Origin: an uncultured Bacteroides sp. | GTDB taxonomy: Bacteria > Bacteroidota > Bacteroidia > Bacteroidales > Bacteroidaceae | DNA: 17,972 bases | Assembly: GCA_905197435.1 (NCBI GenBank) | Contig: CAJJYX010000054.1 | Span: forward strand, 1 to 17,972 | Reading direction: 5' to 3' | Part shown: piece after piece, positions 1 to 7,236 of the stretch | Layout: each line of letters opens with the position of its first letter | How positions within the stretch are numbered: the stretch's first letter is position 1 | Notes under the pieces: generated by a model | What the model was told of the DNA's origin: nothing | What the model saw: only the letters and a program-made list of their open reading frames with translations | The model's database searches: none | Translations under genes and position numbers: made by a program

Positions 1-121
1 TATTGGACAAATAAATGGTGAGAACAATAAATACGGCATAATATGCCATGCGTTCGAACAGTTCTACCGTACTGCTTACCCAAAAGGCTTGGCTGAAACC
101 TTTGGAGGCGGATTGGGGTGA
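1..121 (+). CDS. 3' end of an unidentified gene (partial at left edge)
   Basis: One plus-strand frame is open from base 2 for 39 codons to a TGA at 119-121. It reads IGQINGENNKYGIICHAFEQ and continues to a C-terminus ending FGGGLG. An open stretch of 39 codons is only weak evidence. The amino-acid mix is protein-like, and the frame stops 65 bases before a perfect hairpin, as expected at the end of a transcription unit convergent with uxaC. I do not recognise the family. The start lies outside the window. It could also be non-coding. Confidence 0.35.
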   Translation, partial: IGQINGENNKYGIICHAFEQFYRTAYPKGLAETFGGGLG

Positions 122-186
122 TGTCATCATCCTTTGTGCTATTAATTATTATGCATTAAGTGAAAATAAGTGCAAATATAATGAAT

Positions 187-231
187 AATATCGTGTTTGC
201 AAGCTATTTTATTTCTTGCAAACACGATATT
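187..231. terminator. Perfect 17-bp hairpin, likely bidirectional terminator
   Basis: Arms 187-203 (AATATCGTGTTTGCAAG) and 215-231 are exact reverse complements, with an 11-base AT-rich loop. The hairpin lies between the stop of uxaC (minus) and the stop of the presumed plus-strand gene at the left edge, where two converging transcripts would meet. The flanks are AT-rich but lack a long T run, so termination is inferred from position and stem strength. A binding site for a dimeric protein is an alternative reading. Confidence 0.6.
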
Positions 232-278
232 GATAAGCTGTAAACAGGATGTAATTTTTCGCCTCTTACTCTTAGTTC

Positions 279-1685
279 TTAGAACCGGAAAAATTTCTTA
301 GCGTTGTAATAGCTGATATCTTCAATCATCTGGTTTACCCGTTCCATTTCGGATACAGGGATTTCACCATTTTCTATATCACGGCCTACAAGGTTGCACA
401 ATGTCCGACGGAAATATTCATGGCGCGGATAGGAGAGGAAAGAACGGGAGTCGGTCAGCATACCGACGAACCGGCTCAACAGGCCCAGTACAGAAAGGGC
501 ATTCATCTGCTTTTCCATACCATCTTTCTGGTCGAGGAACCACCAACCGGAGCCGAATTGAATCTTACCGGCAACCGTACCGTCCTGGAAGTTGCCCAAC
601 ATAGTAGCAATGACTTCGTTGGCACACGGATTCAAGTTATAAAGAATGGTTTTGGTCAGCTTACCATTGGAGTTTAAGCGGTCGAGGAATTTTGCCATGG
701 CCTTTGCCGTAGTAAATTCACCGATAGAATCAAAACCTGTATCGGGACCGATCAGCTTGAACATCTTACTGTTGTTGTTGCGAATGGCACCATAATGGAA
801 CTGCTGTGTCCAGCCTTTCTCCCAATCCATCTCGCCGAATACAATCAGCATGGCTGACTTGAACTTCAAGATTTCCTCCTTCGTCAATTCACTGCCGCCA
901 TATACCTTATTAAAGATGGCTTTGATTTCAGCCTCCGTATAATCTTCGGCATAAAATTCCTCAATGCCGTGGTCGGACAGTTTGCAACCTTGTTCGGCAA
1001 AGAAATCGTGACGCTTGCGCAGGGCTGCAACCATATCGTCGAAACCGGAAATAGCAACACCGCTTACTTCGGCCAACTTCTCTACGTATGTGCGGAAATC
1101 GGCAGGAACTTCCACCGCCATTGCCTTGTCCGGGCGCCAGGTGGGTAGCATCTTGATCTCGAAGCCGCTTTCGCGCGTCTTGATATGATATTCCAAAGAG
1201 TCGACGGGATCATCTGTAGTGCAAACCACTTCCACGTGATAACGGCGCATCATGCCGCGGGCAGAATATTCGGGTTGTTTCAGCTTCTCGTTGCATTCAT
1301 CATAAATTTCACGGGCTGTCTGAGGGTTCAGAATCTTGTGAATTCCGAAAGCGGTCTTCAGCTCGAGGTGAGTCCAGTGGTAAAGCGGATTACGGAAAGT
1401 ATAAGGTACGGTCTCAGCCCACTTCTCAAACTTTTCCCAGTCTGTGGTATCCTTACCGGTGCAGAAACGCTCGTCCACACCATTGGTGCGCATGGCGCGC
1501 CACTTGTAGTGGTCGCCTCCTAACCAAATTTCGGTCAATGACTTGAACTGGTAATCTTCTGCCACCATTTGGGGACTCAAATGGCAATGATAGTCGATAA
1601 TCGGCATTTTGGCCGCATGCTCGTGGTATAACTTCTGTGCTGTCTCCGTTTGCAGCAGGAAGTTCTCGTCCATAAAGTTTTTCAT
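279..1685 (-). CDS. uxaC: Glucuronate isomerase (uronate isomerase)
   Basis: UxaC isomerises D-glucuronate to D-fructuronate and D-galacturonate to D-tagaturonate, the first cytoplasmic step of hexuronate breakdown. The protein belongs to the amidohydrolase superfamily of metal-dependent TIM barrels. The sequence shows the N-terminal metal-ligand motif DYHCHL (H33 and H35), LPTWRPDK, QFHYGAIRNNN, GPDTGFDS, GSGWWFLDQ and the C-terminal TDSRSFLSYPRHEYFRR, all typical of the family. I chose the internal ATG at 1685, giving 468 residues starting MKNFMDENF, because this matches the usual family length of about 470. The frame also stays open to an ATG at 1724, which would add 13 basic residues. The gene is divergent from the LacI-type regulator and has its own promoter facing it. 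The matching tagaturonate reductase gene lies two genes away. Confidence 0.96.
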   Translation of the reverse strand: MKNFMDENFLLQTETAQKLYHEHAAKMPIIDYHCHLSPQMVAEDYQFKSLTEIWLGGDHYKWRAMRTNGVDERFCTGKDTTDWEKFEKWAETVPYTFRNPLYHWTHLELKTAFGIHKILNPQTAREIYDECNEKLKQPEYSARGMMRRYHVEVVCTTDDPVDSLEYHIKTRESGFEIKMLPTWRPDKAMAVEVPADFRTYVEKLAEVSGVAISGFDDMVAALRKRHDFFAEQGCKLSDHGIEEFYAEDYTEAEIKAIFNKVYGGSELTKEEILKFKSAMLIVFGEMDWEKGWTQQFHYGAIRNNNSKMFKLIGPDTGFDSIGEFTTAKAMAKFLDRLNSNGKLTKTILYNLNPCANEVIATMLGNFQDGTVAGKIQFGSGWWFLDQKDGMEKQMNALSVLGLLSRFVGMLTDSRSFLSYPRHEYFRRTLCNLVGRDIENGEIPVSEMERVNQMIEDISYYNAKKFFRF

Positions 1686-1783
1686 TTTCTTGTGTTTTAA
1701 TTGTCTAAAAATATTATCTCCCATTTATAATGCCTATATGGTATTGATTGTAAGGGTAATATGATAGATGAATGTTTTTGATT

Positions 1784-1803
1784 TTGTTAACCGTTATCGA
1801 ACA
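1784..1803. promoter_or_regulatory. Candidate LacI-type operator at the uxaC transcription start
   Basis: An odd-centred dyad around base 1792 gives TAACCGTTA (1788-1796), with further symmetric matches at offsets 6, 8 and 9. LacI-family regulators bind such partly symmetric sites with a central CG step. The site covers the predicted uxaC start just downstream of its -7 box, a repressing position. The seven-base core AACCGTT recurs at 2999-3005 before uxaB but also at unrelated places in the window, so this is a hypothesis. Confidence 0.35.
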
Positions 1804-1834
1804 CAAAAGTAGAAATTTTACTTGTAGGAACAAA
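1804..1834 (-). promoter_or_regulatory. uxaC promoter (Bacteroides -33/-7 type)
   Basis: On the minus strand, TTTG (1834-1831) is followed after 19 bases by TACTTTTG (1811-1804), an exact match to the Bacteroides housekeeping promoter TTTG-N19-TAnnTTTG. Transcription would start near 1799, giving a leader of about 113 bases before the chosen uxaC start. It overlaps the regulator promoter on the other strand by 13 bases. Confidence 0.75.
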
Positions 1835-1850
1835 ATTATCGCTATCTTTG
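1822..1850 (+). promoter_or_regulatory. Promoter of the LacI-type regulator gene
   Basis: TTG at 1822-1824 is followed after 18 bases by TATCTTTG (1843-1850), a full match to the -7 consensus TAnnTTTG. Transcription would begin near 1856, about 60 bases before the regulator ATG. The -33 element lies inside the spacer of the opposing uxaC promoter, so the two promoters probably cannot be fully occupied together. Confidence 0.65.
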
Positions 1851-1918
1851 CGGCAAATATTTATAATATTTAAGTTTTAAACATTGCACCTTTACTGCCA
1901 CAGGCAGCGCACCTCAAG

Positions 1919-2980
1919 ATGGAAAACAAGAACTATACCATTAAAGACATAGCACGCATGGCCGGCGTTTCTGCCGGCACTGTGGACCGCGTATTGCACA
2001 ACCGTGGAGATGTGTCCGCTTCCAGTAGGGAGAAAGTCAGGAAAGTACTTGACGAGATAGATTATCATCCCAACATGTTTGCCATTGGGCTGGCCGCTAA
2101 AAAGCGTTATCGCATAGTCTGCATTATACCTTATTATATGGAGCATGATTACTGGCATGCCGTAGCAAAGGGCATTGACCGTGCCGCGCAAGAATTGAGG
2201 CCGTTCAATGTAGGAGTAGACTTTCTGTATTATCGGCATGCAGACAAGACGTCTTATGAAGAAGCATGCGCAACACTCCGGCAGGAGAGTGCCGATGCCG
2301 TGCTTATTGCCCCGAATTTCCGGGAGGAGACCATAACACTCACTGCTGGCCTGGAGAAGGAGGACATTCCTTATGCATTCATAGACTTCAATATCGAACA
2401 GACGCATGCCTTGTGTTATATTGGGCAAGACTCCAAGACCAGCGGATATATTGCCGCCAAGATTCTGATGCGTAATCATGAGAAAGGGCAGGAGCTTGTA
2501 CTGTTCTTCAACAACCAGATAAACAACCCGGCGGAAATCCAGATGCAACGCCGCCTCGAGGGTTTCATGCAATACCTCTCTGAGGCGCATAAGGATTTGA
2601 TAATCCATGATATAGTGCTGCACAAAGAGGATGCTGACGGCAACAGGCAGATGCTGGATACTTTCTTTGAAGAACATCCCCAAGCTGCATTGGGTGCTGT
2701 TTTCAATTCCCGTGTTTATCAGGTGGCAAGCTATCTGCACGAAAAGAGACGGAAACTTGCGGGACTTGTGGGATATGACCTTTTGCGGAAAAATGCAGAG
2801 TTCCTAAAAACCGGTGAAGTAAACTATCTCATCGGCCAGCGTCCGGGCCTGCAAGGCTACTGTGGCGTGAAGGCCTTGTGCAACCACGTGGTCTTCAAAA
2901 GACCGGTCACTGCGGTGAAATACATGCCCATCGACCTGCTGATGAAAGAAAACATTGATTTCTACTTTGAATTCGAATAA
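1919..2980 (+). CDS. LacI-family transcriptional regulator of hexuronate genes
   Basis: This 353-residue protein starts with a LacI-type helix-turn-helix (residues about 6-26, TIKDIARMAGVSAGTVDRVL), then the hinge region (SREKVRKVLDEIDYHPN). A periplasmic-binding-protein-like sensor domain follows, from about residue 65 (YRIVCIIPYYMEHDYWHAVA) to the C-terminus. The family represses or activates sugar genes by binding palindromic operators, with a sugar or sugar acid as inducer. It lies between divergent uxaC and co-directional uxaB (40-base gap), so it most likely senses a hexuronate or a keto-acid intermediate and controls both. The inducer itself cannot be read from the sequence. The ATG at 1919 is supported by the family's usual start a few residues before the helix-turn-helix. 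Confidence 0.92.
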   Translation: MENKNYTIKDIARMAGVSAGTVDRVLHNRGDVSASSREKVRKVLDEIDYHPNMFAIGLAAKKRYRIVCIIPYYMEHDYWHAVAKGIDRAAQELRPFNVGVDFLYYRHADKTSYEEACATLRQESADAVLIAPNFREETITLTAGLEKEDIPYAFIDFNIEQTHALCYIGQDSKTSGYIAAKILMRNHEKGQELVLFFNNQINNPAEIQMQRRLEGFMQYLSEAHKDLIIHDIVLHKEDADGNRQMLDTFFEEHPQAALGAVFNSRVYQVASYLHEKRRKLAGLVGYDLLRKNAEFLKTGEVNYLIGQRPGLQGYCGVKALCNHVVFKRPVTAVKYMPIDLLMKENIDFYFEFE

Positions 2981-3020
2981 CTGAAAGACTTACTTATCAA
3001 CCGTTTAAACCATTATCTAA

Positions 3021-4478
3021 ATGAAAGCATTAAATAAAGAAACCGCTCTCAAAGCACAACGTCCGGAACGCATCATCCAGTTTGGTGAAGGCAACTTCCT
3101 TCGTGCATTTGTGGATTGGATTATCTACAACATGAATCAAAAGACTGATTTTAACAGCAGCGTTGTGGTAGTCCAGCCTATCGATAAAGGTATGGTTGAC
3201 ATGCTGAATGCTCAGGATGACCTTTATCATGTCAATCTGCAAGGCTTAGACAAAGGCAAAACCGTCAACAGCCTGACGATGATAGATGTAATCAGCCGTG
3301 CCCTGAATCCCTATACACAGAACGATGAGTTCATGAAATTGGCCGAGCAGCCGGAAATGCGCTTTGTTATTTCTAACACGACGGAAGCCGGTATCGCTTT
3401 CGATCCTTCCTGCAAATTGACAGATGCTCCGGCATCTTCTTATCCGGGCAAACTGACTCAGTTGTTGTACCACCGCTTCAAGACATTCAACGGCGACAAG
3501 AGTAAAGGCCTGATTATCTTTCCTTGCGAGCTTATCTTCCTGAACGGGCATAAACTGAAAGAAACAATCTATCAGTACATCGAACTGTGGCAGTTGGGTG
3601 ACGAATTCAAGACTTGGTTTGAGGAAGCCTGCGGTGTATATGCAACGTTGGTAGACCGTATCGTTCCGGGATTTCCCCGTAAAGACATCGCCGCCATTAA
3701 AGAAAAACTGCAGTACGATGACAACATGGTGGTGCAGGCCGAAATCTTCCATTTGTGGGTCATCGAAGCTCCGCAGGAGGTTGCCGAAGAATTCCCTGCC
3801 GACAAAGCCGGACTGAATGTGTTGTTTGTTTCTTCCGAAGAGCCCTATCACGAAAGAAAAGTAACCTTGCTGAACGGACCTCATACCGTATTGTCTCCGG
3901 TTGCCTATCTGTCGGGGATAGATATTGTACGTGATGCCTGCCGGCATCCGGTAATCGGACAATACATACACAAGGTGATGTTTGACGAGTTGATGGAAAC
4001 GCTGAACTTGCCGAAAGACGAATTGCAGAAGTTTGCAGAAGATGTATTGGAGCGTTTCAACAATCCGTTTGTCGACCATGCCGTGACCAGCATCATGCTG
4101 AACTCCTTCCCGAAATACCGGACCCGCGACCTTCCCGGTTTGAAGACTTATCTGGCTCGCAAAGGAGAACTGCCGAAAGGGTTGGTATTGGGATTGGCCG
4201 CCATCATCACGTACTACAAAGGAGGTGTCCGTGCAGACGGTGTGGAAATCGTTCCGAATGATGCACCCGAAATCATGCAGCTGCTGAAAGACCTTTGGAC
4301 AACGGGGGATACCCGCAAAGTGGCGGAAGGTGTATTGGCGGCACCCCCCATCGGGGGCGAAGACCTGAATGCCATTCCCGGGCTGACTGCTGCCGTAAAG
4401 GCTGATTTGGATGCTATCCGGGATAAGGGCATGCTGGAAACGGTAAGGGGAATTATCCGAGCAGGCGCTTTATCCTGA
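3021..4478 (+). CDS. uxaB: Tagaturonate reductase (altronate oxidoreductase)
   Basis: UxaB reduces D-tagaturonate to D-altronate with NADH, the step after UxaC in galacturonate breakdown. At 485 residues it matches the family length (E. coli UxaB is 483). It belongs to the mannitol dehydrogenase/polyol long-chain dehydrogenase family. The N-terminal nucleotide-binding segment ERIIQFGEGNFLRAFVDW is characteristic, and the central region has FPCELIFLNGHKLKETI, LVDRIVPGFPR and the C-terminal domain signature KVTLLNGPHTVLSP. The related fructuronate reductase UxuB is the main alternative, but this sequence form and the pairing with uxaC favour UxaB. It is likely cotranscribed with the regulator. 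No altronate dehydratase or downstream kinase/aldolase gene is in the window. Confidence 0.93.
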   Translation: MKALNKETALKAQRPERIIQFGEGNFLRAFVDWIIYNMNQKTDFNSSVVVVQPIDKGMVDMLNAQDDLYHVNLQGLDKGKTVNSLTMIDVISRALNPYTQNDEFMKLAEQPEMRFVISNTTEAGIAFDPSCKLTDAPASSYPGKLTQLLYHRFKTFNGDKSKGLIIFPCELIFLNGHKLKETIYQYIELWQLGDEFKTWFEEACGVYATLVDRIVPGFPRKDIAAIKEKLQYDDNMVVQAEIFHLWVIEAPQEVAEEFPADKAGLNVLFVSSEEPYHERKVTLLNGPHTVLSPVAYLSGIDIVRDACRHPVIGQYIHKVMFDELMETLNLPKDELQKFAEDVLERFNNPFVDHAVTSIMLNSFPKYRTRDLPGLKTYLARKGELPKGLVLGLAAIITYYKGGVRADGVEIVPNDAPEIMQLLKDLWTTGDTRKVAEGVLAAPPIGGEDLNAIPGLTAAVKADLDAIRDKGMLETVRGIIRAGALS

Positions 4479-4579
4479 CATTTCCTTTGCAAATAGCGGT
4501 TTTCTCCGGCTTTTTCCTTTACTTTGTGTGCAACAAGTAATATACTGAAGTTGAGGGTATGTCGAAACTAAAATAATGT

Positions 4580-4641
4580 ACATACGAATGACGGAAGCAT
4601 ACATGAAATGACGAAAACAGACATGCGAATGACGGAAACAG
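4580..4641 (+). repeat. Three tandem 20-21 bp repeats over the start of the DUF6078-like gene
   Basis: Units lie at 4580-4600, 4601-4620 and 4621-4641. All follow the pattern ACATnnnAATGACGGAAnCA with a few changes. Each unit carries an ATGACG, so the array duplicates a start-codon context. Unit 3 and part of unit 2 are in frame with the gene and encode MTKTDMRMTETD; unit 1 is in another frame and closes after seven codons. Confidence 0.75.
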
Positions 4642-5060
4642 ACCTTATAGCCAGATTAACCCGATACACCTTGTGCTTCAACGACCGTTGCCCCAAGGGT
4701 GAAAACTGCCTGCGGCGCATGCTGGCACGGCATAACGTGCCGGAGTGCAAACGCATCTCGGTAGTCAATCCACTTTGTTATCCGCCGGAAGGGGAGGCTT
4801 GTGAGTTCTTCCGTTCCGACCGGAAGTTGCAGATAGCTTGGGGATTCAGCAAACTATACAATGACATGCCTGCCCGCATTGCCACAGCCATTCATGCCGA
4901 ACTGGAAGGCGGATTTAACCATACCACTTACTATCGCTACCGGAACCAAAAGAAGGGACTTACGCCGGCGCAACAGCAATACATCCGGCAGGTATGCCTG
5001 CGGCACGGGTGGAAGGAAGAACCGGTATTCGACCGCTACACCGAAGAGTATGACTGGTAA
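4608..5060 (+). CDS. DUF6078-like cysteine-rich small protein
   Basis: The 150-residue product resembles DUF6078 proteins of Bacteroides, whose function is unknown. Visible features are an N-terminal cysteine cluster (CFNDRCPKGENC, with further Cys in PECKR and CYPPEGEACEFF) that could bind a metal, a middle segment (IAWGFSKLYNDMPARIATAI), and a basic aromatic C-terminal part (TTYYRYRNQKKGLTPAQQQY) that could be a nucleic-acid-binding helix pair. No signal peptide or membrane segment is seen, so it should be cytoplasmic. Start choice is uncertain: ATGs at 4608, 4623 and 4629 are all in frame inside a tandem repeat, and the start at 4629 (MTETDLIARLTRY) is as plausible as the longest form. It lies 129 bases after uxaB on the same strand and converges on the FHA gene. 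Confidence 0.75.
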   Translation: MTKTDMRMTETDLIARLTRYTLCFNDRCPKGENCLRRMLARHNVPECKRISVVNPLCYPPEGEACEFFRSDRKLQIAWGFSKLYNDMPARIATAIHAELEGGFNHTTYYRYRNQKKGLTPAQQQYIRQVCLRHGWKEEPVFDRYTEEYDW

Positions 5061-5086
5061 CATGCCACCTTGGCACCCTTGTCAAG

Positions 5087-5131
5087 CCGTGAAACATGGG
5101 ATACCTGCCGAGGGTATCCGATGTTTCACGG
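5087..5131. terminator. Long 19-bp hairpin between convergent genes
   Basis: Arm 5087-5105 (CCGTGAAACATGGGATACC) pairs with 5113-5131 with a single G-G mismatch and a 7-base loop. It starts 27 bases after the DUF6078-like stop and lies in the convergent gap before the FHA gene, so it may end transcription from both sides. No T run follows. A smaller perfect hairpin lies at 5173-5187 (CGGCAT, loop GGT, ATGCCG). The GATACC/GGTATC element recurs several times between 5099 and 5194, which suggests a dispersed palindromic repeat family rather than a plain terminator. Confidence 0.5.
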
Positions 5132-5252
5132 TATGGTAGGGCAGATACCACGGTTGGGTACTCCTGCTACCACGGCATGGTATGCCGGATACCAAGCCGG
5201 GAAACCGGTTCGGTACTACGTGCCATTCGCCGGAAAAAACGGGGGAGCCGGT

Positions 5253-5284
5253 GCAGAAGGGTGCGGGCAAGGGCAGAAGGGTGC
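5253..5284. repeat. 12-bp direct repeat, 20-bp spacing
   Basis: GCAGAAGGGTGC occurs at 5253-5264 and again at 5273-5284, followed each time by a purine and GG. The pair lies in the GC-rich convergent gap just beyond the FHA stop. Together with the hairpins upstream it shows that the whole 5061-5301 gap is made of short repeats. No gene is supported there. Confidence 0.55.
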
Positions 5285-5301
5285 AGGACAGGAATCCGAA
5301 A

Positions 5302-5823
5302 TTACTCTGCCGCCCGCAGTATGAAGGTTGTGGCGCCAATGGTTACAATGGCTCCGTCCTCAATGCGGACACGGTCTTTGTCGCTTAGGATTTCATTGTT
5401 AAGGAAAGTCCCTGTCAGGCTGGGAGCATCACGCAAGGTATAAATCAGTGCACCCTGCTTGTTTCGCTTTACGTTGATGATACAGTGGCGTCGGTCCATG
5501 CTCATATCCGAAGTCTCAATCGGTACGTTGATGACGTTTCCCACGCAACGGCGGCCTATGATATTGTCTCCTTCCTGCAACGGAAGTACCTGCTTGAAAC
5601 CAAAGACATTCTCGATGACCGTGATGCTGCCGAAAGCCTCCTTGAATTCCTCCTCGTCCGGACGTTCTTCCTTCTGAGGGGCTTTCATCTTTGTTTTGCC
5701 CAAGCGGATGCTGAACTGCTTTTTACACTGGTCGCATACAAAGACCAGCGATTGGCCTTCGGTATATTTGGTTTCATCGAAAGTCAGATAATTCTCGCAT
5801 TTGGGACAACGGATACGCTTCAT
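5302..5823 (-). CDS. Zinc-ribbon plus FHA domain protein
   Basis: The 173-residue protein has two parts. Residues 6-33 carry two CxxC pairs (CPKC at 6-9 and CDQC at 30-33), a zinc-ribbon of the kind found in many small regulatory proteins. After a charged linker (about 42-64), residues 66-173 form a forkhead-associated domain. Its phosphothreonine-binding signature is present: G90-R91, the S108-to-H113 motif (SMDRRH) and a late Asn (TGTFLNN). FHA domains bind phosphothreonine peptides and usually work with Ser/Thr kinases or secretion machinery. No kinase gene is in the window, so the partner is unknown. It lies 50 bases downstream of the HU/SPOR gene in the same direction and is probably cotranscribed. 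No membrane segment is seen. Confidence 0.88.
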   Translation of the reverse strand: MKRIRCPKCENYLTFDETKYTEGQSLVFVCDQCKKQFSIRLGKTKMKAPQKEERPDEEEFKEAFGSITVIENVFGFKQVLPLQEGDNIIGRRCVGNVINVPIETSDMSMDRRHCIINVKRNKQGALIYTLRDAPSLTGTFLNNEILSDKDRVRIEDGAIVTIGATTFILRAAE

Positions 5824-5853
5824 GATAGTTATAAATTAAAGAATTGAAAATTA

Positions 5854-5872
5854 AAGCAAGGGCAGATTGCTT
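5854..5872 (-). terminator. Small hairpin with U-rich tail after the HU/SPOR gene
   Basis: On the minus strand AAGCAA (5872-5867) pairs with TTGCTT (5859-5854) across a 7-base loop, followed by TAATTTTC. It begins two bases after the HU/SPOR stop and 30 bases before the FHA start. It may partly end transcription and lower FHA expression. The six-pair stem is weak, so readthrough is likely. Confidence 0.4.
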
Positions 5873-5873
5873 C

Positions 5874-7019
5874 TTACTTCTTTAATACCCAAGCATTCTT
5901 ATACGCTTCATCCTGGCGGACTCTGTTTAATGCCTGATATGCTTCGGCCTCTGTGTCACAAGACTCGATGCTGACACGTTGTTTACCGTCGCCCAGGATT
6001 GCTTTTGCATGGATATGGCCTTTCCCAATCAGTTGCTGCGCCATTGCTTCGGCATCCTTTTCGGTTCCTACACTGGCAATGATGATATGGTATCTCTTTG
6101 CAGCAACAGATGTCGGGGCGACAGCCTTTGCCGGTGTTTTTTTAGCTTCGCTCTTTGTCGTTGCGGGGGTTGGGGATGATGCTTCTGTCATTTGTTGTTT
6201 AGGCCGGGAGACGGCAGGAGTGGATTGTGCATCTGCTTGACCGACCTTAACCTCTCTTACGGCAACCGGAGCCACCGTTTTCCGGGCTTTCTTCTCCGTG
6301 GGCTTCTGGACCGATGCTTTCGGAGTATCGACCTTCCGGCTGACAACAATCGGATTGATGGCAAGGGATTCTTTTTCTATCATCTCGAAAAGCTCATTCG
6401 GGAGCAACTGGGCATAATTCCCTTCGACCACTTCCGTATTCTCTATCGGTGTGGACAAGAGGAAAAACAAGGCAACCACTGCAATCATGGCAACGGCATT
6501 CGACAAGTAGGAACGGTTGATTTTAATCTCGAACTTCCGCTTTTTGTCTCCCTGCACAGCCGGAACAAAATAGGGGGTGCTCTTCGTTTTCTTCAGCTCT
6601 GCCAGTTCCGGCATGTCGAAACTATCCAGTCCATATAAGTAAGGAGTGGTTATTTTGTGGTCATAGGGAACAAAGTCGTAAGTGCCATGGATTGAATAAC
6701 GCAATTCGCCGATATTTGGCAAATCCACCTTACCGGCTTCATGGAGAGTGGTGAATATGCGTGCCACTTCCTTTTCTACAATCCGCGTAGCATCGGAAAA
6801 GTCCGTATCATAGACAGCCATATAGGATTGTACGAGCAATCCGTCATTCATCTTCAGTTGGGGATTGAAACCGATGATACGGGTAGGGGGCAGGAAAATA
6901 TTCTCTTCCGCCACTCTCGTTGCCGGGGTGTAATGGGCTACAAATCCCCCCAGACCGGGAACAATGACACAATCGTTCTCCAATAACAATACTTCTATGT
7001 GCTGTGCTAATTCAATCAT
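5874..7019 (-). CDS. CCDC81-type HU domain, transmembrane and SPOR domain protein
   Basis: This 381-residue protein combines an N-terminal CCDC81-type HU-like region, a single membrane helix and a periplasmic SPOR domain. The HU region spans residues 1 to about 140, with the hallmark VIVPGLGGFVAHY at 18-30. The membrane segment is at about 172-189 (LSNAVAMIAVVALFFLL). A long Lys/Ala/Pro/Thr-rich linker (about 230-307) follows, then the SPOR domain (about 308-381, starting KRYHIIIASVGTEKDAEAMA). SPOR domains bind denuded septal peptidoglycan, and HU-type domains bind DNA or act as structural modules. The architecture suggests a link between the cytoplasmic side and the cell wall at division sites, which is inference. 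The start is at the very beginning of the HU domain, directly after a -7 box. Confidence 0.9.
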   Translation of the reverse strand: MIELAQHIEVLLLENDCVIVPGLGGFVAHYTPATRVAEENIFLPPTRIIGFNPQLKMNDGLLVQSYMAVYDTDFSDATRIVEKEVARIFTTLHEAGKVDLPNIGELRYSIHGTYDFVPYDHKITTPYLYGLDSFDMPELAELKKTKSTPYFVPAVQGDKKRKFEIKINRSYLSNAVAMIAVVALFFLLSTPIENTEVVEGNYAQLLPNELFEMIEKESLAINPIVVSRKVDTPKASVQKPTEKKARKTVAPVAVREVKVGQADAQSTPAVSRPKQQMTEASSPTPATTKSEAKKTPAKAVAPTSVAAKRYHIIIASVGTEKDAEAMAQQLIGKGHIHAKAILGDGKQRVSIESCDTEAEAYQALNRVRQDEAYKNAWVLKK

Positions 7020-7023
7020 GCTA

Positions 7024-7031
7024 CAAAAGTA
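7024..7031 (-). promoter_or_regulatory. -7 box directly before the HU/SPOR start codon
   Basis: The minus strand reads TACTTTTG, an exact TAnnTTTG match, ending five bases before the ATG. Bacteroides transcripts begin roughly four to seven bases after this box, so the message would be leaderless or nearly so. No clear TTTG is seen 19-21 bases upstream. Confidence 0.55.
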
Positions 7032-7190
7032 GCGGAAATATCGGATATACGCTACTTTCAGAGCTTTTTTCTTATCAACAAATTATGAACACCGCACCCT
7101 GAAAATACATTCGGATTCCTCATAAAAACAGGGAGACATCCTTGGAAAGAACTCTCACAATAAGGTTGAAGACAATTTAAACAGGTTCTG

Positions 7191-7230
7191 AGAAAAGGTT
7201 TTTGGGCAAGAGAAGAGGTTTTATCGGGAA
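7191..7230 (+). repeat. Two abutting 20-bp direct repeats upstream of the Wzi operon promoter
   Basis: AGAAAAGGTTTTTGGGCAAG (7191-7210) is followed at once by a related 20-mer (7211-7230) beginning AGAAGAGGTTTTATCGGG. They cover about -58 to -19 relative to the predicted start and replace a recognisable -33 element. This is the usual place for an activator that binds tandem half-sites. Confidence 0.55.
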
Positions 7231-7236
7231 AATCCC

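Noticed and set aside
5070..5443. Several plus-strand frames of 68-115 codons in the gap and across the FHA gene end
   Set aside because: They arise from stop-poor GC-rich repeats, differ in all frames, and overlap the FHA coding region; no motif supports any.
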